Positions 1 through 9,039 of a DNA stretch of 64,000 nucleotides are shown piece after piece. Each line of letters begins with the position of its first letter. The stretch's first letter is position 1. This DNA is from Erysipelothrix urinaevulpis. GTDB taxonomy: Bacteria > Bacillota_I > Bacilli_A > Erysipelotrichales > Erysipelotrichaceae. The DNA lies in contig NZ_WTTB01000005.1 in the NCBI RefSeq assembly GCF_009828835.1, positions 62,001-126,000 of the forward strand. The letters run 5' to 3'. The notes below the pieces were generated by a model. It searched no databases. It saw only the letters and a list, made by a program, of their open reading frames with translations, and had not been told where the DNA came from. A program made the position numbers and the translations under genes.

Positions 1-1573
1 AATTGATACTCCAGGTCATGTTGACTTTACATATGAAGTTTCTCGATCACTTGCAGCCTGTGAAGGTGCGATTTTAGTCGTTGATGCAAGTCAGGGAATC
101 CAAGCTCAAACATTGGCAAATGCTTACTTAGCGATTGAAAATGATTTGGATATTATGGTTGTTATTAATAAAGTTGATTTACCGTCTGCTGATCCAGAAC
201 GTGTCAAAAAAGAGATTGAAGATGTATTGGGTGTTGATTCTTCTAAGGCTCCTTTAATAAGTGCAAAAACTGGTTTAAATATTGACCAAGTATTAGAAGG
301 AATTGTTGATCAAATACCTGCGCCCAAAGGATCTAAAGAGAAACCGTTGCAAGCTCTTGTTTTTGACTCGTTTTATGACCCTTATCGCGGTGTTGTTGTT
401 TCAATTCGTGTCAAAGAAGGGGAAATTGCAGTTGGTGATACGATTCGATTTATGGCTTCAGAAGCAGAGTTTGAAGTCGTAGAGGTTGGTATTCGAACAC
501 CCAATGAAGTACGTAAAGATAAATTAACTACAGGTGAAGTTGGTTGGATGAGTGCTTCAATTAAATCAATTCATGATGTTGATGTTGGGGATACAATTAC
601 TCATGTTGATCATCCGGCTCAAGAGGCTTTACCAGGATATAGGAAATTAAATCCTATGGTCTATTGTGGTCTGTATCCAATTGATTCGAAGCGATATACG
701 GATATGCGTGAAGCACTGGAAAAGATGGCATTGAATGATTCGGCTTTAGATTTTGAACCTGAAACTTCTCAAGCGCTTGGCTTTGGTTTTAGATGTGGTT
801 TTTTAGGGTTGCTTCATATGGATGTAATTCAAGAACGTCTTGAACGTGAATACCAATTTGATTTAATCGCTACGGCTCCTTCTGTTATTTTCCATGTTTA
901 CCTCACAGATGGTACGATGATTAAAATTGATAATCCAGCTAAAATGCCGGTATCAAACGTCATTGATCGTGTTGAAGAACCTTATGTAGAAGCTCATGTC
1001 TTAGTTCCAAGTGACTATGTTGGTCCGGTAATGGAACTCTGTCAAGCCAAACGAGGTATTTATAAAGATATGCAGGCCATTGACAATACACGGATGAATA
1101 TTGTTTATGAGTTACCACTTGTTGAAATTGTTTTTGATTTCTTTGATAAATTAAAATCAGTAACTCGTGGTTATGCTTCATTTGATTATGATTTGATTGG
1201 ATATCGTGAGTCTAAACTTGTTAAGATGGACATTCTCTTGAATGGTGAAATTGTTGATGCGTTATCTACAATTGTTCATCGTGATTTTGCTCACCATCGT
1301 GGAAAAGCAATTACGGATAAATTGCGAACCTTAATACCAAGACATCAATTTGAAGTTCCAATTCAAGCGGCAATTAATCAAAAAATCATTGCTCGATCAA
1401 CGATCAAAGCAGTTCGAAAAAATGTTATTGCGAAATGCTATGGTGGGGATATAAGTCGTAAGAAAAAACTTTTAGAAAAGCAAAAACAAGGGAAGAAACG
1501 GATGAAACAAGTGGGAAGTGTTGAGATTCCACAAGAAGCATTTATGTCTGTTTTAGCAATGGATGATGAATAA
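1..1573 (+). CDS. lepA: Elongation factor 4 (LepA), 5' end cut off by the window
   Basis: Ribosome-associated translational GTPase that back-translocates stalled ribosomes. The reading frame is open from base 2, so the start and the G1 P-loop lie outside the window. The first visible residues are the G3 motif DTPGH, followed by the G4 motif NKVDLP. The middle and end match LepA: the domain III/V region with [14 protein letters not shown] and the lysine-rich C-terminal domain specific to EF-4 ([19 protein letters not shown]). An internal ATG at 113 is not the start, because conserved G-domain sequence precedes it. The gene overlaps the next one by 11 bases and is followed by hemW, as in Bacillus-type genomes. 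Identity is very secure. Confidence 0.97.
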   Translation, partial: IDTPGHVDFTYEVSRSLAACEGAILVVDASQGIQAQTLANAYLAIENDLDIMVVINKVDLPSADPERVKKEIEDVLGVDSSKAPLISAKTGLNIDQVLEGIVDQIPAPKGSKEKPLQALVFDSFYDPYRGVVVSIRVKEGEIAVGDTIRFMASEAEFEVVEVGIRTPNEVRKDKLTTGEVGWMSASIKSIHDVDVGDTITHVDHPAQEALPGYRKLNPMVYCGLYPIDSKRYTDMREALEKMALNDSALDFEPETSQALGFGFRCGFLGLLHMDVIQERLEREYQFDLIATAPSVIFHVYLTDGTMIKIDNPAKMPVSNVIDRVEEPYVEAHVLVPSDYVGPVMELCQAKRGIYKDMQAIDNTRMNIVYELPLVEIVFDFFDKLKSVTRGYASFDYDLIGYRESKLVKMDILLNGEIVDALSTIVHRDFAHHRGKAITDKLRTLIPRHQFEVPIQAAINQKIIARSTIKAVRKNVIAKCYGGDISRKKKLLEKQKQGKKRMKQVGSVEIPQEAFMSVLAMDDE

Positions 1574-1826
1574 TACTATTGAAATAATACAATCGATGCG
1601 TGAAAAATTCGGATGGGATCAGACAGATTCCATTCCGTTTTTAATTGATGCACTCCATGAAGAAGTTCTGGAATTGAAAGAAAGTCTTAATGAGTTTGAT
1701 CAAGCGTTTCAAGATGAATTGGCTGATGTGTTAATGTATGCAATTTCAATAGCGATAGATAAAGGATACGACATTGAAAAGATAATTTATGAAAAAGCAA
1801 AGAAGGTAGAAAAACGTGAATACTAG
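1563..1826 (+). CDS. Short MazG-like nucleotide pyrophosphohydrolase
   Basis: An 87-residue all-alpha protein with the MazG metal-binding pattern: an EExxE segment (HEEVLELKE, about residues 33-41) and, one helix later, an ExxD segment (DELADVLMY). Family members hydrolyse non-canonical or excess NTPs/dNTPs to NMP and pyrophosphate. The length fits single-domain MazG-like proteins rather than the full two-domain MazG. The start overlaps the last 11 bases of lepA and its end overlaps hemW by 11, so it is translationally coupled inside the lepA-hemW unit. Two adjacent ATGs (1563, 1566) could serve as start. Substrate is not predictable from sequence. A general housecleaning role is inferred. 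Confidence 0.8.
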   Translation: MMNNTIEIIQSMREKFGWDQTDSIPFLIDALHEEVLELKESLNEFDQAFQDELADVLMYAISIAIDKGYDIEKIIYEKAKKVEKREY

Positions 1827-2904
1827 TTCGTTGTATGTCCATATTCCATTTTGTGATCATATTTGTGGTTATTGTGCTTTTACAAAGTTTAATTATGAGC
1901 GAGTTATTTCGGATGCTTTTATGATTCGTTTGATATCTCAAATTAATAAACTGAATGGACCGTTTAAAACAATTTATGTGGGTGGGGGAACTCCGACATC
2001 TCTTGAAGATGATCAACTTGAAGGGTTGTTGCAAGCGTTAATTGAAAAATTAGATGATACGTTTGAATTTACATTTGAGGGAAATCCAGAAAATTTGAAT
2101 GATGCAAAGGTGGCCTTGTTAAAAAAATATGGTGTGAATCGTATGAGTTTGGGTGTTCAGACAACCGATGATGATTTATTGGATAAAATAGGCCGTCATC
2201 ATAAATTTTATGATGTTAAAAAAGGTGTCGATTTACTGAGGAAACACGAAATCATGAATATCTCGTTAGATTTAATCTATGGGTTACCTGGACAAAGTCT
2301 AGAAAGCTTTATAAAGAGCATGAAAGATGTCATTAACCTTAACCCTGACCATGTATCGATCTATGCTCTTACTGTTGAACCTGAGTCTTTATTTGGTCGT
2401 AAAGGAATAAAACCTGTTTCTGTTGAATTAGAAACTGAGATGTATTTATCGTGTATAGAATTGATGAAAAGTGCTGGATTTGATCACTATGAGATATCCA
2501 ATTTTTCGAAACCTGGACGAAAAAGCGAACATAATCAAGTTTATTGGCGTTATGAAAACTTTCATGCGTTAGGGCCAGGGGCAAGTATGAAAATAGATGA
2601 AGTTCGAAAAACCTGGACGAATCAGCTGGGACGCTATATTCAAGAAGAGAGTTTTGATGAAGTGATAACGTTGACGAAAGAAGAACAGATGTTCGAATTT
2701 ATAATGATGGGATTACGATTAAGGGAAGGTATCTCATTTCAAAGGTTTTACGAACGCTTTGATTGTGATATGAAATCAGTATACTCTTCAGCAATTGAAG
2801 AAGCTGAAAAAGAAGGCTTGTTACGAGTTAATAATGAGAGAATCTATGCCAGTGATACTGGATTCATCATGCTTGATGATATTCTCCTAAAATTTATGGA
2901 ATAA
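1816..2904 (+). CDS. hemW: HemW-like radical SAM protein (heme chaperone family)
   Basis: Radical SAM protein of 362 residues, formerly annotated as oxygen-independent coproporphyrinogen III oxidase. Near the N-terminus, after YVHIPFC, it has the HemN/HemW cluster motif CxxxCxxC (CDHICGYC, residues 13-20), followed by the glycine-rich YVGGGTPT SAM-binding segment. The position next to lepA and the lack of the longer HemN N-terminal extension favour HemW, a proposed heme-binding/transfer protein, over a true HemN. No heme biosynthesis gene is nearby, so what heme it handles is open. It ends at a strong bidirectional terminator shared with the converging gene. Confidence 0.9.
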   Translation: MNTSSLYVHIPFCDHICGYCAFTKFNYERVISDAFMIRLISQINKLNGPFKTIYVGGGTPTSLEDDQLEGLLQALIEKLDDTFEFTFEGNPENLNDAKVALLKKYGVNRMSLGVQTTDDDLLDKIGRHHKFYDVKKGVDLLRKHEIMNISLDLIYGLPGQSLESFIKSMKDVINLNPDHVSIYALTVEPESLFGRKGIKPVSVELETEMYLSCIELMKSAGFDHYEISNFSKPGRKSEHNQVYWRYENFHALGPGASMKIDEVRKTWTNQLGRYIQEESFDEVITLTKEEQMFEFIMMGLRLREGISFQRFYERFDCDMKSVYSSAIEEAEKEGLLRVNNERIYASDTGFIMLDDILLKFME

Positions 2905-2910
2905 CGACCA

Positions 2911-2946
2911 AAAAGCAGTCTATCATCAAAACGATAGACTGCTTTT
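2911..2946. terminator. Bidirectional intrinsic terminator between hemW and the converging dehydrogenase
   Basis: Perfect 14-bp inverted repeat, AAAAGCAGTCTATC (2911-2924) and its complement (2933-2946), around an 8-base loop. It has A/T runs on both flanks, so it can end transcription from either side. Confidence 0.9.
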
Positions 2947-2974
2947 CATACTCACTTATATCAACAAATATCTT

Positions 2975-3814
2975 CTATTGATAATATTTAATAATTGCTT
3001 GAGTTCCTTCATCACCAAAACCATTTTCGTTTAAAATATTGTAAATATTCCTTACTGTTTCAAGTAAAGGTAAAACAACATCTCCTTTTTCTTCAAACGC
3101 CAAATTTAGATCTTTTAGTAAATGTTTTAGGAAGAAACCTGGTTTAAAATTATGATCGAGCATTGCTTGCCCATTGTTCGCTGCTTGCCATGAGTTTGCT
3201 GAACCTCCTGTAATAACATTTAACATTGTTTGTAAATCTAAATTCTTTAATTTTGCGTATGTAAGGGCCTCTGCTGTTCCGGCTATTGCGCCAGCAATTG
3301 CGATTTGGTTCGCTAATTTAGCGTTTTGTCCATTGCCTGAGTCACCCATATAATTAATGGTTGTTCCCATATTTTCTAATAAAGGCAATATTTTATGAAA
3401 GGCGTTCTCATCACCACCAACCATAATTGAAAGACTGGCATTGATTGCTCCAAGATCTCCGCCGGTTACAGGTGCATCGAGTGCAATTAAACCACTTTCT
3501 TTTGCTTTTGTCGCAATTTCTTTTGCTAATGTTGGTGAAGATGTCGTCATGTCGACAAGAATACTTCCTTTTTTGGCGTTAGGAATTATACTGTCATAAA
3601 CCTCTTTTACATCGTTAGGATAACCTACAATTGTGAAAATCACATCAGCATCATGAACTACCTCTTTAATGGTTGAATATGCGGTGATCTCGGGTTCGAG
3701 TTGTTGAGCTTTTGCGAATGTTCTGTTGTATGCTGATACATTGTAGCCAGCTTTTGCTAAGTGTTTAGCCATTGGTGCTCCCATTACACCAGTACCAATC
3801 CATGCTATTTTCAT
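2975..3814 (-). CDS. NAD(P)-dependent beta-hydroxyacid dehydrogenase (3-hydroxyisobutyrate dehydrogenase family)
   Basis: A 279-residue two-domain oxidoreductase. The N-terminal Rossmann motif is IGTGVMGAPMA (GxGxxGxxxA, residues 6-16). The substrate-binding signature DAPVTGGDLGA lies near residue 115, and the catalytic lysine region is GNGQNAKLANQ near residue 165. Family members oxidise 3-hydroxyisobutyrate, tartronate semialdehyde, 6-phosphogluconate-like or succinic-semialdehyde-type substrates; the exact one cannot be read here. It is a single-gene unit transcribed towards hemW, with a good Shine-Dalgarno (GGAGG) before the ATG. A 16-bp palindrome sits just upstream (3837-3852). The closest functional names would be glyoxylate/succinic semialdehyde reductase or GarR-like, but no carbon pathway gene is adjacent to decide. 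Confidence 0.85.
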   Translation of the reverse strand: MKIAWIGTGVMGAPMAKHLAKAGYNVSAYNRTFAKAQQLEPEITAYSTIKEVVHDADVIFTIVGYPNDVKEVYDSIIPNAKKGSILVDMTTSSPTLAKEIATKAKESGLIALDAPVTGGDLGAINASLSIMVGGDENAFHKILPLLENMGTTINYMGDSGNGQNAKLANQIAIAGAIAGTAEALTYAKLKNLDLQTMLNVITGGSANSWQAANNGQAMLDHNFKPGFFLKHLLKDLNLAFEEKGDVVLPLLETVRNIYNILNENGFGDEGTQAIIKYYQ

Positions 3815-3836
3815 TGTTATTTTCCTCCTCTTTTCA

Positions 3837-3852
3837 TTTATGATATCATAAA
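3837..3852. promoter_or_regulatory. 16-bp perfect palindrome upstream of the dehydrogenase
   Basis: TTTATGATATCATAAA is its own reverse complement. It lies 23 bases upstream of the minus-strand start codon, where it may overlap a -10 element (TATGAT on the minus strand). It could be an operator or just an AT-rich coincidence. Confidence 0.3.
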
Positions 3853-3907
3853 AAATGAGTAAGTTGAGCGTGTTTAAAAAGTTGATGTGCCTTGAGTTAT
3901 AAATAAC

Positions 3908-3936
3908 TTGTTAAATGATAGGACTTATGATATTAT
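3908..3936 (+). promoter_or_regulatory. Promoter of rpsO
   Basis: TTGTTA at 3908-3913, a 17-base spacer, and TATTAT at 3931-3936. The predicted transcript has about 75 nt of leader before rpsO, long enough to hold an S15 autoregulatory site, although I could not draw a convincing known fold. Confidence 0.7.
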
Positions 3937-4020
3937 ATAGAAGCTTTATTTCTAGGTTTATGGGATCCTCATCCTTACACTTGGATATAAAGGACTAGAA
4001 AACAATAGGAGGAAAAGAAA

Positions 4021-4293
4021 ATGTCAATGTTAAGTAAAGATGAAAAACAAGCAATCATTAAGCAATATGCTCGTGAAGCGAACGATACAGGATCTGTTGA
4101 AGTTCAAGTTGCTGTTTTAACAGAAGAAATTAACCGTTTAACTGAACATATGAAAGTTCATAAGAAAGACTTCCACTCAAATCGTGGACTTCTTAAAAAA
4201 GTTGGACGTCGTCGTAACTTATTAAAATATCTACGAGAAGAAGATATTAACCGTTACCGCGAATTAATTACAAGCTTAGGCTTAAGAAAATAA
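4021..4293 (+). CDS. rpsO: 30S ribosomal protein S15
   Basis: Ninety residues, the normal S15 length, with the family's conserved core: [15 protein letters not shown], the H-x-K-D-x-H-S-x-R-G-L rRNA-binding loop ([12 protein letters not shown]), and [11 protein letters not shown]15 is a primary binder of the 16S central domain. The ATG at 4021 follows a strong AGGAGG site and is followed by a second in-frame ATG two codons later, which is less likely. It is followed by its own terminator and then pnp, the conserved rpsO-pnp order, in which polynucleotide phosphorylase takes part in turnover of the rpsO transcript in other bacteria. Confidence 0.98.
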   Translation: MSMLSKDEKQAIIKQYAREANDTGSVEVQVAVLTEEINRLTEHMKVHKKDFHSNRGLLKKVGRRRNLLKYLREEDINRYRELITSLGLRK

Positions 4294-4295
4294 TT

Positions 4296-4320
4296 AAAAG
4301 GAGCAGTTGCTCCTTTTTTA
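4296..4320 (+). terminator. Intrinsic terminator after rpsO
   Basis: AAAAGGAGC / GCTCCTTTT hairpin with a four-base AGTT loop followed by a T run, immediately after the rpsO stop. Some read-through into pnp is likely, as I see no strong separate pnp promoter. Confidence 0.85.
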
Positions 4321-4367
4321 TATAGTAGAATTGTGGTAACATTGAAGAAGATACAAGAGGTGAACTG

Positions 4368-6521
4368 ATGAGTAAGAAAGTACATACATTAGATTTTTGT
4401 GGTCAAACAATCCAAGTTGAAACTGGGGAGTTGGCTAAACAGGCAGCAGGATCTGTCTTAGTTCGTTATGGAGATACAACAGTTTTATCTGCTGCTACAG
4501 CAAGTAAAAAAGCAAAAGATCTCCCATTCTTCCCGTTAACAGTGACGTTTGAAGAAAAATTATATTCAGTTGGAAAGATTCCCGGTGGATTTTTACGACG
4601 TGAAGGAAGACCCAGTGAACATGCAACATTAACATCAAGATTAATTGATAGAACAATTCGTCCTTTGTTTGCTGATGGTTTTAGAAATGAAGTTCAGGTA
4701 GTGAATACAGTATTATCAGTTGATCATGATTATTCAGCGGATATGGCAGCGATGCTTGGAGCATCATTGTCATTGTCTATTTCAGACATTCCGTTTGAAG
4801 GACCGATTGCTGGTGTGACTGTAGGGCTTGTTGAGGGTGAATATATTATTAACCCAAGTCAAGAAGAGCTTGAAAAATCAGAAATGGAACTTGTTGTTGC
4901 GGGTACTATTGAGGCAATTAACATGGTTGAAGCTGGCGCCAATGAAGTCAGTGAAGAGAAAATGCTTGAAGCAATGATGTTTGGTCATGAATTCATTAAA
5001 AAACTCTGTGAATTCCAAATTGAAATTGCTCAAGAAATTGGTAAAGAAAAAATGGAAGTTAATCTTTATCAAATTCCTGACGACATTGATGCTGAAGTTA
5101 AAGCATTGGTTGAGAAAGATTTACGTGCTGCAGTTGCTATTATTGAGAAACAAGAACGCTATAACGCGATCGATGAGTTCACAGCACAGGTTGTTGAACA
5201 TTTTGAAAACAAGGAGTATTCTGAGGGAGAAGATAAAGCGAAATCAATATCATTTGCTAAAGAAGCAGTTGATAGCATTGTTTCTGATGAAGTGCGTCGC
5301 TTAATCTCTGTTGAAAAAATACGTCCTGATGGTCGTAAATCAGATGAAGTGCGTCCTTTAGATGTTCAAATTGATTTACTAAATCGTGTTCATGGTAGTG
5401 GTTTATTTACGCGTGGACAAACACAAGTATTATCAATCTGTACTCTAGGTGCGATGGGTGATACACAAATTATTGATGATTTATCTTCTGATGAGTCAAA
5501 GCGATTTATGCATCAATATAATTTCCCACCATATTCAGTGGGTGAAACTGGACGTATGGGAGCACCTGGACGACGTGAAATTGGTCATGGTGCATTAGGT
5601 GAAAGAGCATTATCGTATGTAATTCCATCTGAAGAAGAATTTCCATATGCAATACGTGTCGTTTCAGAGGTATTGGAATCGAATGGTTCTTCATCACAAG
5701 CCAGTATTTGCGCGAGTTCAGTTGCTTTAATGGCAGCGGGTGTTCCGATTAAGGCTGCAGTAAGTGGTATAGCCATGGGACTTGTTCAATATGGTGATGA
5801 TATTACGGTATTGACAGATATTCAAGGAATGGAAGATCATTTTGGGGACATGGACTTTAAAGTTGCTGGAACTAAAAAAGGGATTACTGCTTTGCAAATG
5901 GATATCAAGGTTAAAGGATTAAATCGTGAAATCTTACAAGAAGCACTCGCTCAAGCTCATAAAGGTCGCTTTGAAATTATGGAAGCAATGGATGCAGTAA
6001 TTTCTGAACCACGTACAAATGTTGGTCAATATGCACCAAAAATTGCTCAATTACAAATTGACCCTGAGAAGATTAGAGACGTTATTGGTACTGGTGGAAA
6101 AATTATTAATCAAATCATCGAAGAATGTGATGATGTCAAGATTGACATTGAGGATGATGGTCGTGTTGTAATTTACCATAACGATCAAAAAGCAATCGAT
6201 AAAGCAAAATCAATGATTGAAGATATTGTTCGTGAAGCTAAAGTTGGTGAAATTTATGAGGCAAAAGTTGTTCGAATTGAAAAGTTTGGCGCATTTGTTG
6301 AATTATTTAAAGGAACCGATGCATTACTTCATATTTCAAAATTAGAGCATAGTCGAGTTGATAAAGTCGAAGATGTTCTATCATTAGGTGATGTTGTTAA
6401 AGTAAAAATTATCGAAATTGATGATCGTGGTCGAGTGAATGCTTCAAGAAAAGCATTGTTACCAAAACCTGAACCTAAAAAAGAAGAAGTCAAAGAAACA
6501 GTAAAAGAAGAAAGCAAATAA
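4368..6521 (+). CDS. pnp: Polynucleotide phosphorylase (3'-5' exoribonuclease)
   Basis: A 717-residue enzyme that degrades RNA phosphorolytically to nucleoside diphosphates as a trimer, and is part of the RNA degradosome. The two RNase PH-like cores are present: the first with [20 protein letters not shown] near residue 75, the second with [13 protein letters not shown] and the catalytic-site region around residue 400 ([15 protein letters not shown]). The KH domain is near residue 565 ([10 protein letters not shown]). An S1 domain covers roughly residues 620-690 ([19 protein letters not shown]). The tail is a short Lys/Glu-rich stretch. Length and architecture are standard. The start is supported by AGAGGTGA nine bases upstream. 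Confidence 0.98.
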   Translation: MSKKVHTLDFCGQTIQVETGELAKQAAGSVLVRYGDTTVLSAATASKKAKDLPFFPLTVTFEEKLYSVGKIPGGFLRREGRPSEHATLTSRLIDRTIRPLFADGFRNEVQVVNTVLSVDHDYSADMAAMLGASLSLSISDIPFEGPIAGVTVGLVEGEYIINPSQEELEKSEMELVVAGTIEAINMVEAGANEVSEEKMLEAMMFGHEFIKKLCEFQIEIAQEIGKEKMEVNLYQIPDDIDAEVKALVEKDLRAAVAIIEKQERYNAIDEFTAQVVEHFENKEYSEGEDKAKSISFAKEAVDSIVSDEVRRLISVEKIRPDGRKSDEVRPLDVQIDLLNRVHGSGLFTRGQTQVLSICTLGAMGDTQIIDDLSSDESKRFMHQYNFPPYSVGETGRMGAPGRREIGHGALGERALSYVIPSEEEFPYAIRVVSEVLESNGSSSQASICASSVALMAAGVPIKAAVSGIAMGLVQYGDDITVLTDIQGMEDHFGDMDFKVAGTKKGITALQMDIKVKGLNREILQEALAQAHKGRFEIMEAMDAVISEPRTNVGQYAPKIAQLQIDPEKIRDVIGTGGKIINQIIEECDDVKIDIEDDGRVVIYHNDQKAIDKAKSMIEDIVREAKVGEIYEAKVVRIEKFGAFVELFKGTDALLHISKLEHSRVDKVEDVLSLGDVVKVKIIEIDDRGRVNASRKALLPKPEPKKEEVKETVKEESK

Positions 6522-6550
6522 AAAGAAAGAGGTTAATCTCTTTCTTTTTT
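6521..6550. terminator. Bidirectional terminator between pnp and the HIT gene
   Basis: Eleven-bp stem AAAAGAAAGAG / CTCTTTCTTTT around a six-base loop, with T-rich sequence on the plus-strand exit. It overlaps the pnp stop codon and lies next to the converging HIT gene. Confidence 0.8.
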
Positions 6551-6552
6551 TC

Positions 6553-6951
6553 TTATTTGAACGATTCTAAAATTTCTTTATGCACTGAATCAAGATCCAA
6601 TTGTTGATCTTTTGTTTTGAACTCTAGTTCGTCTTCTTTGTAACGGGGAATGACATGGACATGATAATGGTCTACTGTTTGTCCTGCAATTGGGTTTGCA
6701 TTAGTTATAATATTGACACCCTGTGCATTTAAATGTTCTACATAATGTTTCGCAAGTCTTTGCGCTAGAACATTAATGTCTGCAACCACATCGGGTTTAG
6801 CTGTTAGGACTGAAATGGTAGGGTCTTTAGGGATGATGAGGGTGTGTCCTTTACTTGCTTGTGATATGTCTAAAAAGGCTAAAAACTGATCGTCTTCATA
6901 TATTTTTTTTGATGGAATAGATCCGTCGATTATTTTACTAAATATAGTCAT
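6553..6951 (-). CDS. HIT family (histidine triad) nucleotide-binding protein
   Basis: A 132-residue Hint-type protein. The catalytic histidine triad HxHxHxx is visible as HYHVHVIPR near residue 100, and the N-terminal KIIDGSIPSKKIYEDD is typical of Hint/YcfF-like hydrolases that cleave adenosine phosphoramidates such as AMP-lysine or AMP-amines. It lies downstream of two PrsA-like foldases on the same strand but is separated from them by a hairpin terminator. In Bacillus the hit gene is also near prsA, so the pairing is conserved even if the functional link is unknown. Confidence 0.92.
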   Translation of the reverse strand: MTIFSKIIDGSIPSKKIYEDDQFLAFLDISQASKGHTLIIPKDPTISVLTAKPDVVADINVLAQRLAKHYVEHLNAQGVNIITNANPIAGQTVDHYHVHVIPRYKEDELEFKTKDQQLDLDSVHKEILESFK

Positions 6952-6986
6952 AAATGACCTCCTTGTAATCGATATTATATCATAAG

Positions 6987-7020
6987 AAAAGGGTTGATTC
7001 TGTTAAGAATCGACCCTTTT
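6987..7020 (-). terminator. Terminator after the PrsA-like operon
   Basis: Hairpin GGGTTGATTC / GAATCGACCC (one G-U) around TGTTAA, flanked by AAAA and TTTT. On the minus strand it follows the stop of the PrsA-like lipoprotein gene. Confidence 0.8.
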
Positions 7021-7022
7021 TA

Positions 7023-7931
7023 TTACATACCCATTTGATTTTGAGCTTTTGGAACTTCAGCATCTTTGTCAAGATAGTGAGGTTTTGATTGCATTAGATT
7101 ATCATAAATATCCTTATCATAGACCTTGAAGTTATTGTTTCGGTAAACAACACCTTCATATTTTGCTAAGATATCAGGATTAATGGCTAATCCACCTAAA
7201 GCTCCATCTTTAAATTTAGAAGCTTCAACCTCGATAACTTGAACAATGTATGCTGAGTCAGGCTTTGTGTCGTCTTTTAAGACCTCACTAAGCGTTGGTG
7301 CATTACTCTTGTTTAGGAAATCTGAGATTGCTGCAGGAAACTGTGATGATTTGAGAAGGACAATTTGCTCGGTGCCATTGTACTGTGATTGAGCAACAGC
7401 ATTGTCTTTAGCGACCTCATCAAACTTCTTCCCGTCTTTTAATTGTTTTAAAGCAGCGTCTGCTTTCTTCGCTTCAACTTCTAAAATTCTAATCTTACGT
7501 GGTTTATATTCTTCACTTAATGATTCAAAATCTTTTTCGATTTCAGCTTTAACCAATTTTTTGAATTTGTATTCAGGGTATAACATTTTTTCAATGTATT
7601 CTTCTTCTGAATTATAACCGACATTTTTAATGACTTGCATATAGTTTTCACCAAGCATTGCTTTTAAGTAATCGATTTGTTCTTTGGCCTCTTTTTTCAT
7701 TGTATCATCCACTTCAACATCTTTAATGAGTTGTTGTTTTGCTTCATCAAGTAGGATTGATGCTTGCATAACACCTGAATCATAATGTTTCATGACTGAG
7801 AATAAGTCTTTCTTTGTGGTTGTTGATTTTTCAACTGTAAACAAATCTTGATCTGAAGATATGTTGACAAATGCATCTTTACACCCGGTAAGAGCTAAGA
7901 GGGCAACTAGGGCTAATAGTAATTTTTTCAT
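7023..7931 (-). CDS. SurA/PrsA-like foldase lipoprotein with a divergent parvulin region
   Basis: A 302-residue exported lipoprotein. The signal peptide ends in the lipobox LTGC (Cys17), so it is anchored outside the membrane. A helical SurA-N-like region (about residues 35-135) is followed by a segment PRKIRILEVEAKKADAA with LKDGKKFDEVAKDNA that matches the start of a PPIC (parvulin) domain. The usual GGxLG(W/F) and active-site motifs are not recognisable, so it may be a chaperone without isomerase activity. It overlaps the upstream prsA-like gene by 4 bases and they surely form one operon. Role inferred: folding of secreted proteins at the membrane-wall interface. Confidence 0.8.
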   Translation of the reverse strand: MKKLLLALVALLALTGCKDAFVNISSDQDLFTVEKSTTTKKDLFSVMKHYDSGVMQASILLDEAKQQLIKDVEVDDTMKKEAKEQIDYLKAMLGENYMQVIKNVGYNSEEEYIEKMLYPEYKFKKLVKAEIEKDFESLSEEYKPRKIRILEVEAKKADAALKQLKDGKKFDEVAKDNAVAQSQYNGTEQIVLLKSSQFPAAISDFLNKSNAPTLSEVLKDDTKPDSAYIVQVIEVEASKFKDGALGGLAINPDILAKYEGVVYRNNNFKVYDKDIYDNLMQSKPHYLDKDAEVPKAQNQMGM

Positions 7932-8902
7932 TGCTTATCATCCTCGATTCCCATAATCGTTTTTAATCGTTTTTCTATGTCTTTGTTGTGGAACTTGATA
8001 TCTAATTCTTTCGCTTTACTCCATAAAACTAAAGCTTCAAGTTCAGGATTTGCATTGTTGATTGCTGACAAGAAACCTTGTTCGGTTTTGAAATCTTTGT
8101 AATCTGTTGAATCAATATGAACTAAATGTTGTCCGTAACTTGTTTTGATCCAAACGCCTGTTTCACCTTGTTTTAACGAAAGTGCTGAGGCTAAGAATTC
8201 TTCTTGATATTCTGTTTCTTTATCCATATAGCCTAATGAACCTTTGTTTGGAGCTGTTTGTTGGTCATCTGAGAATTCCAACGCAACTTCACCGAAATTT
8301 TTACCACCTTTTAATGCTTCATCAACTTTATTGATTTTTTGTTGCTCAGCATCTGTTGGTTTGGATGAGTCATCCATTGTAATTAGGATATGACTTACCA
8401 TACGTGGTTGTTTATCTTCAATAAACTTTTTAACATATTTGTCATAGTTGGCTTCGAGATACTCAGCAGTCATATTATCTTTTTTTGTCATGTTTTCATA
8501 GAAAACAGCTAATTCATCTTTACCACTATAACCTAAAGCGACAAGCGCTTTATCTAAATTTTCTAAGCCAGGAGCACCTTGCTGTGCTGAGATTGCTTGA
8601 ATTTGCTTCTTCGCATCTTCCTCTGCTTTCTTTTTATCTTCATCGCTTGATGGGATTGCATTTAAACTTGCTCTTTCAAACAGTTTATAAAGTTCTTGGT
8701 CACCGTATTTTTCAAGTAATTTATCATAGTAGTCATCAGCAAATAAATTAACGTTATTCACTTCTGATACAACATCTTTACCATCGACACGTTTTCCCTT
8801 CAGAACACTGTTGATTTGTGTATTTGCAAAGTATATTATTCCAATCAAGAAAATAATTGCTACAATGACGACAAACCAATGTTTTTTTAAATTGTCAATC
8901 AT
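7928..8902 (-). CDS. Membrane-anchored parvulin-type peptidyl-prolyl isomerase (PrsA-like)
   Basis: A 324-residue protein with a short cytoplasmic N-terminus and a single membrane segment at about residues 10-27 (WFVVIVAIIFLIGIIYFA), not a lipobox, so it is anchored by an uncleaved signal. The central helical SurA-N-like region is followed by a convincing parvulin domain: SHILITMDD near residue 170, GGKNFGEVALEFSDD, GSLGYM and SYGQHLVHID. PrsA proteins isomerise X-Pro bonds and assist folding of exported proteins. This one is co-transcribed with a second, more divergent lipoprotein foldase, giving two different anchoring modes in one operon. Confidence 0.88.
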   Translation of the reverse strand: MIDNLKKHWFVVIVAIIFLIGIIYFANTQINSVLKGKRVDGKDVVSEVNNVNLFADDYYDKLLEKYGDQELYKLFERASLNAIPSSDEDKKKAEEDAKKQIQAISAQQGAPGLENLDKALVALGYSGKDELAVFYENMTKKDNMTAEYLEANYDKYVKKFIEDKQPRMVSHILITMDDSSKPTDAEQQKINKVDEALKGGKNFGEVALEFSDDQQTAPNKGSLGYMDKETEYQEEFLASALSLKQGETGVWIKTSYGQHLVHIDSTDYKDFKTEQGFLSAINNANPELEALVLWSKAKELDIKFHNKDIEKRLKTIMGIEDDKQ

Positions 8903-8935
8903 TTAAGTCCTCCTTCATAAATAAGTACCCTTACA

Positions 8936-8964
8936 ATTATAAGCGATTTAAGGCGTGAATGCAA
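8936..8964 (-). promoter_or_regulatory. Promoter of the PrsA-like operon
   Basis: On the minus strand TTGCAT (8959-8964), a 17-base spacer, and TATAAT (8936-8941). It lies 34 bases upstream of the start codon at 8902. Confidence 0.75.
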
Positions 8965-8996
8965 TAAATGGTCTAGTGAGATTCTTGTGAGTTCTG

Positions 8997-9005
8997 TGCT
9001 ATAAT
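8997..9005 (+). promoter_or_regulatory. Extended -10 promoter of the suf operon
   Basis: TGCTATAAT, a perfect extended -10 element, 35 bases before sufC. No good -35 hexamer at 17 bases, so recognition would rest on the TG motif. No obvious regulator box was found. Confidence 0.55.
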
Positions 9006-9039
9006 AAAAGGCAAAGAAGAAGGAAAAGAGGTTATAGAA

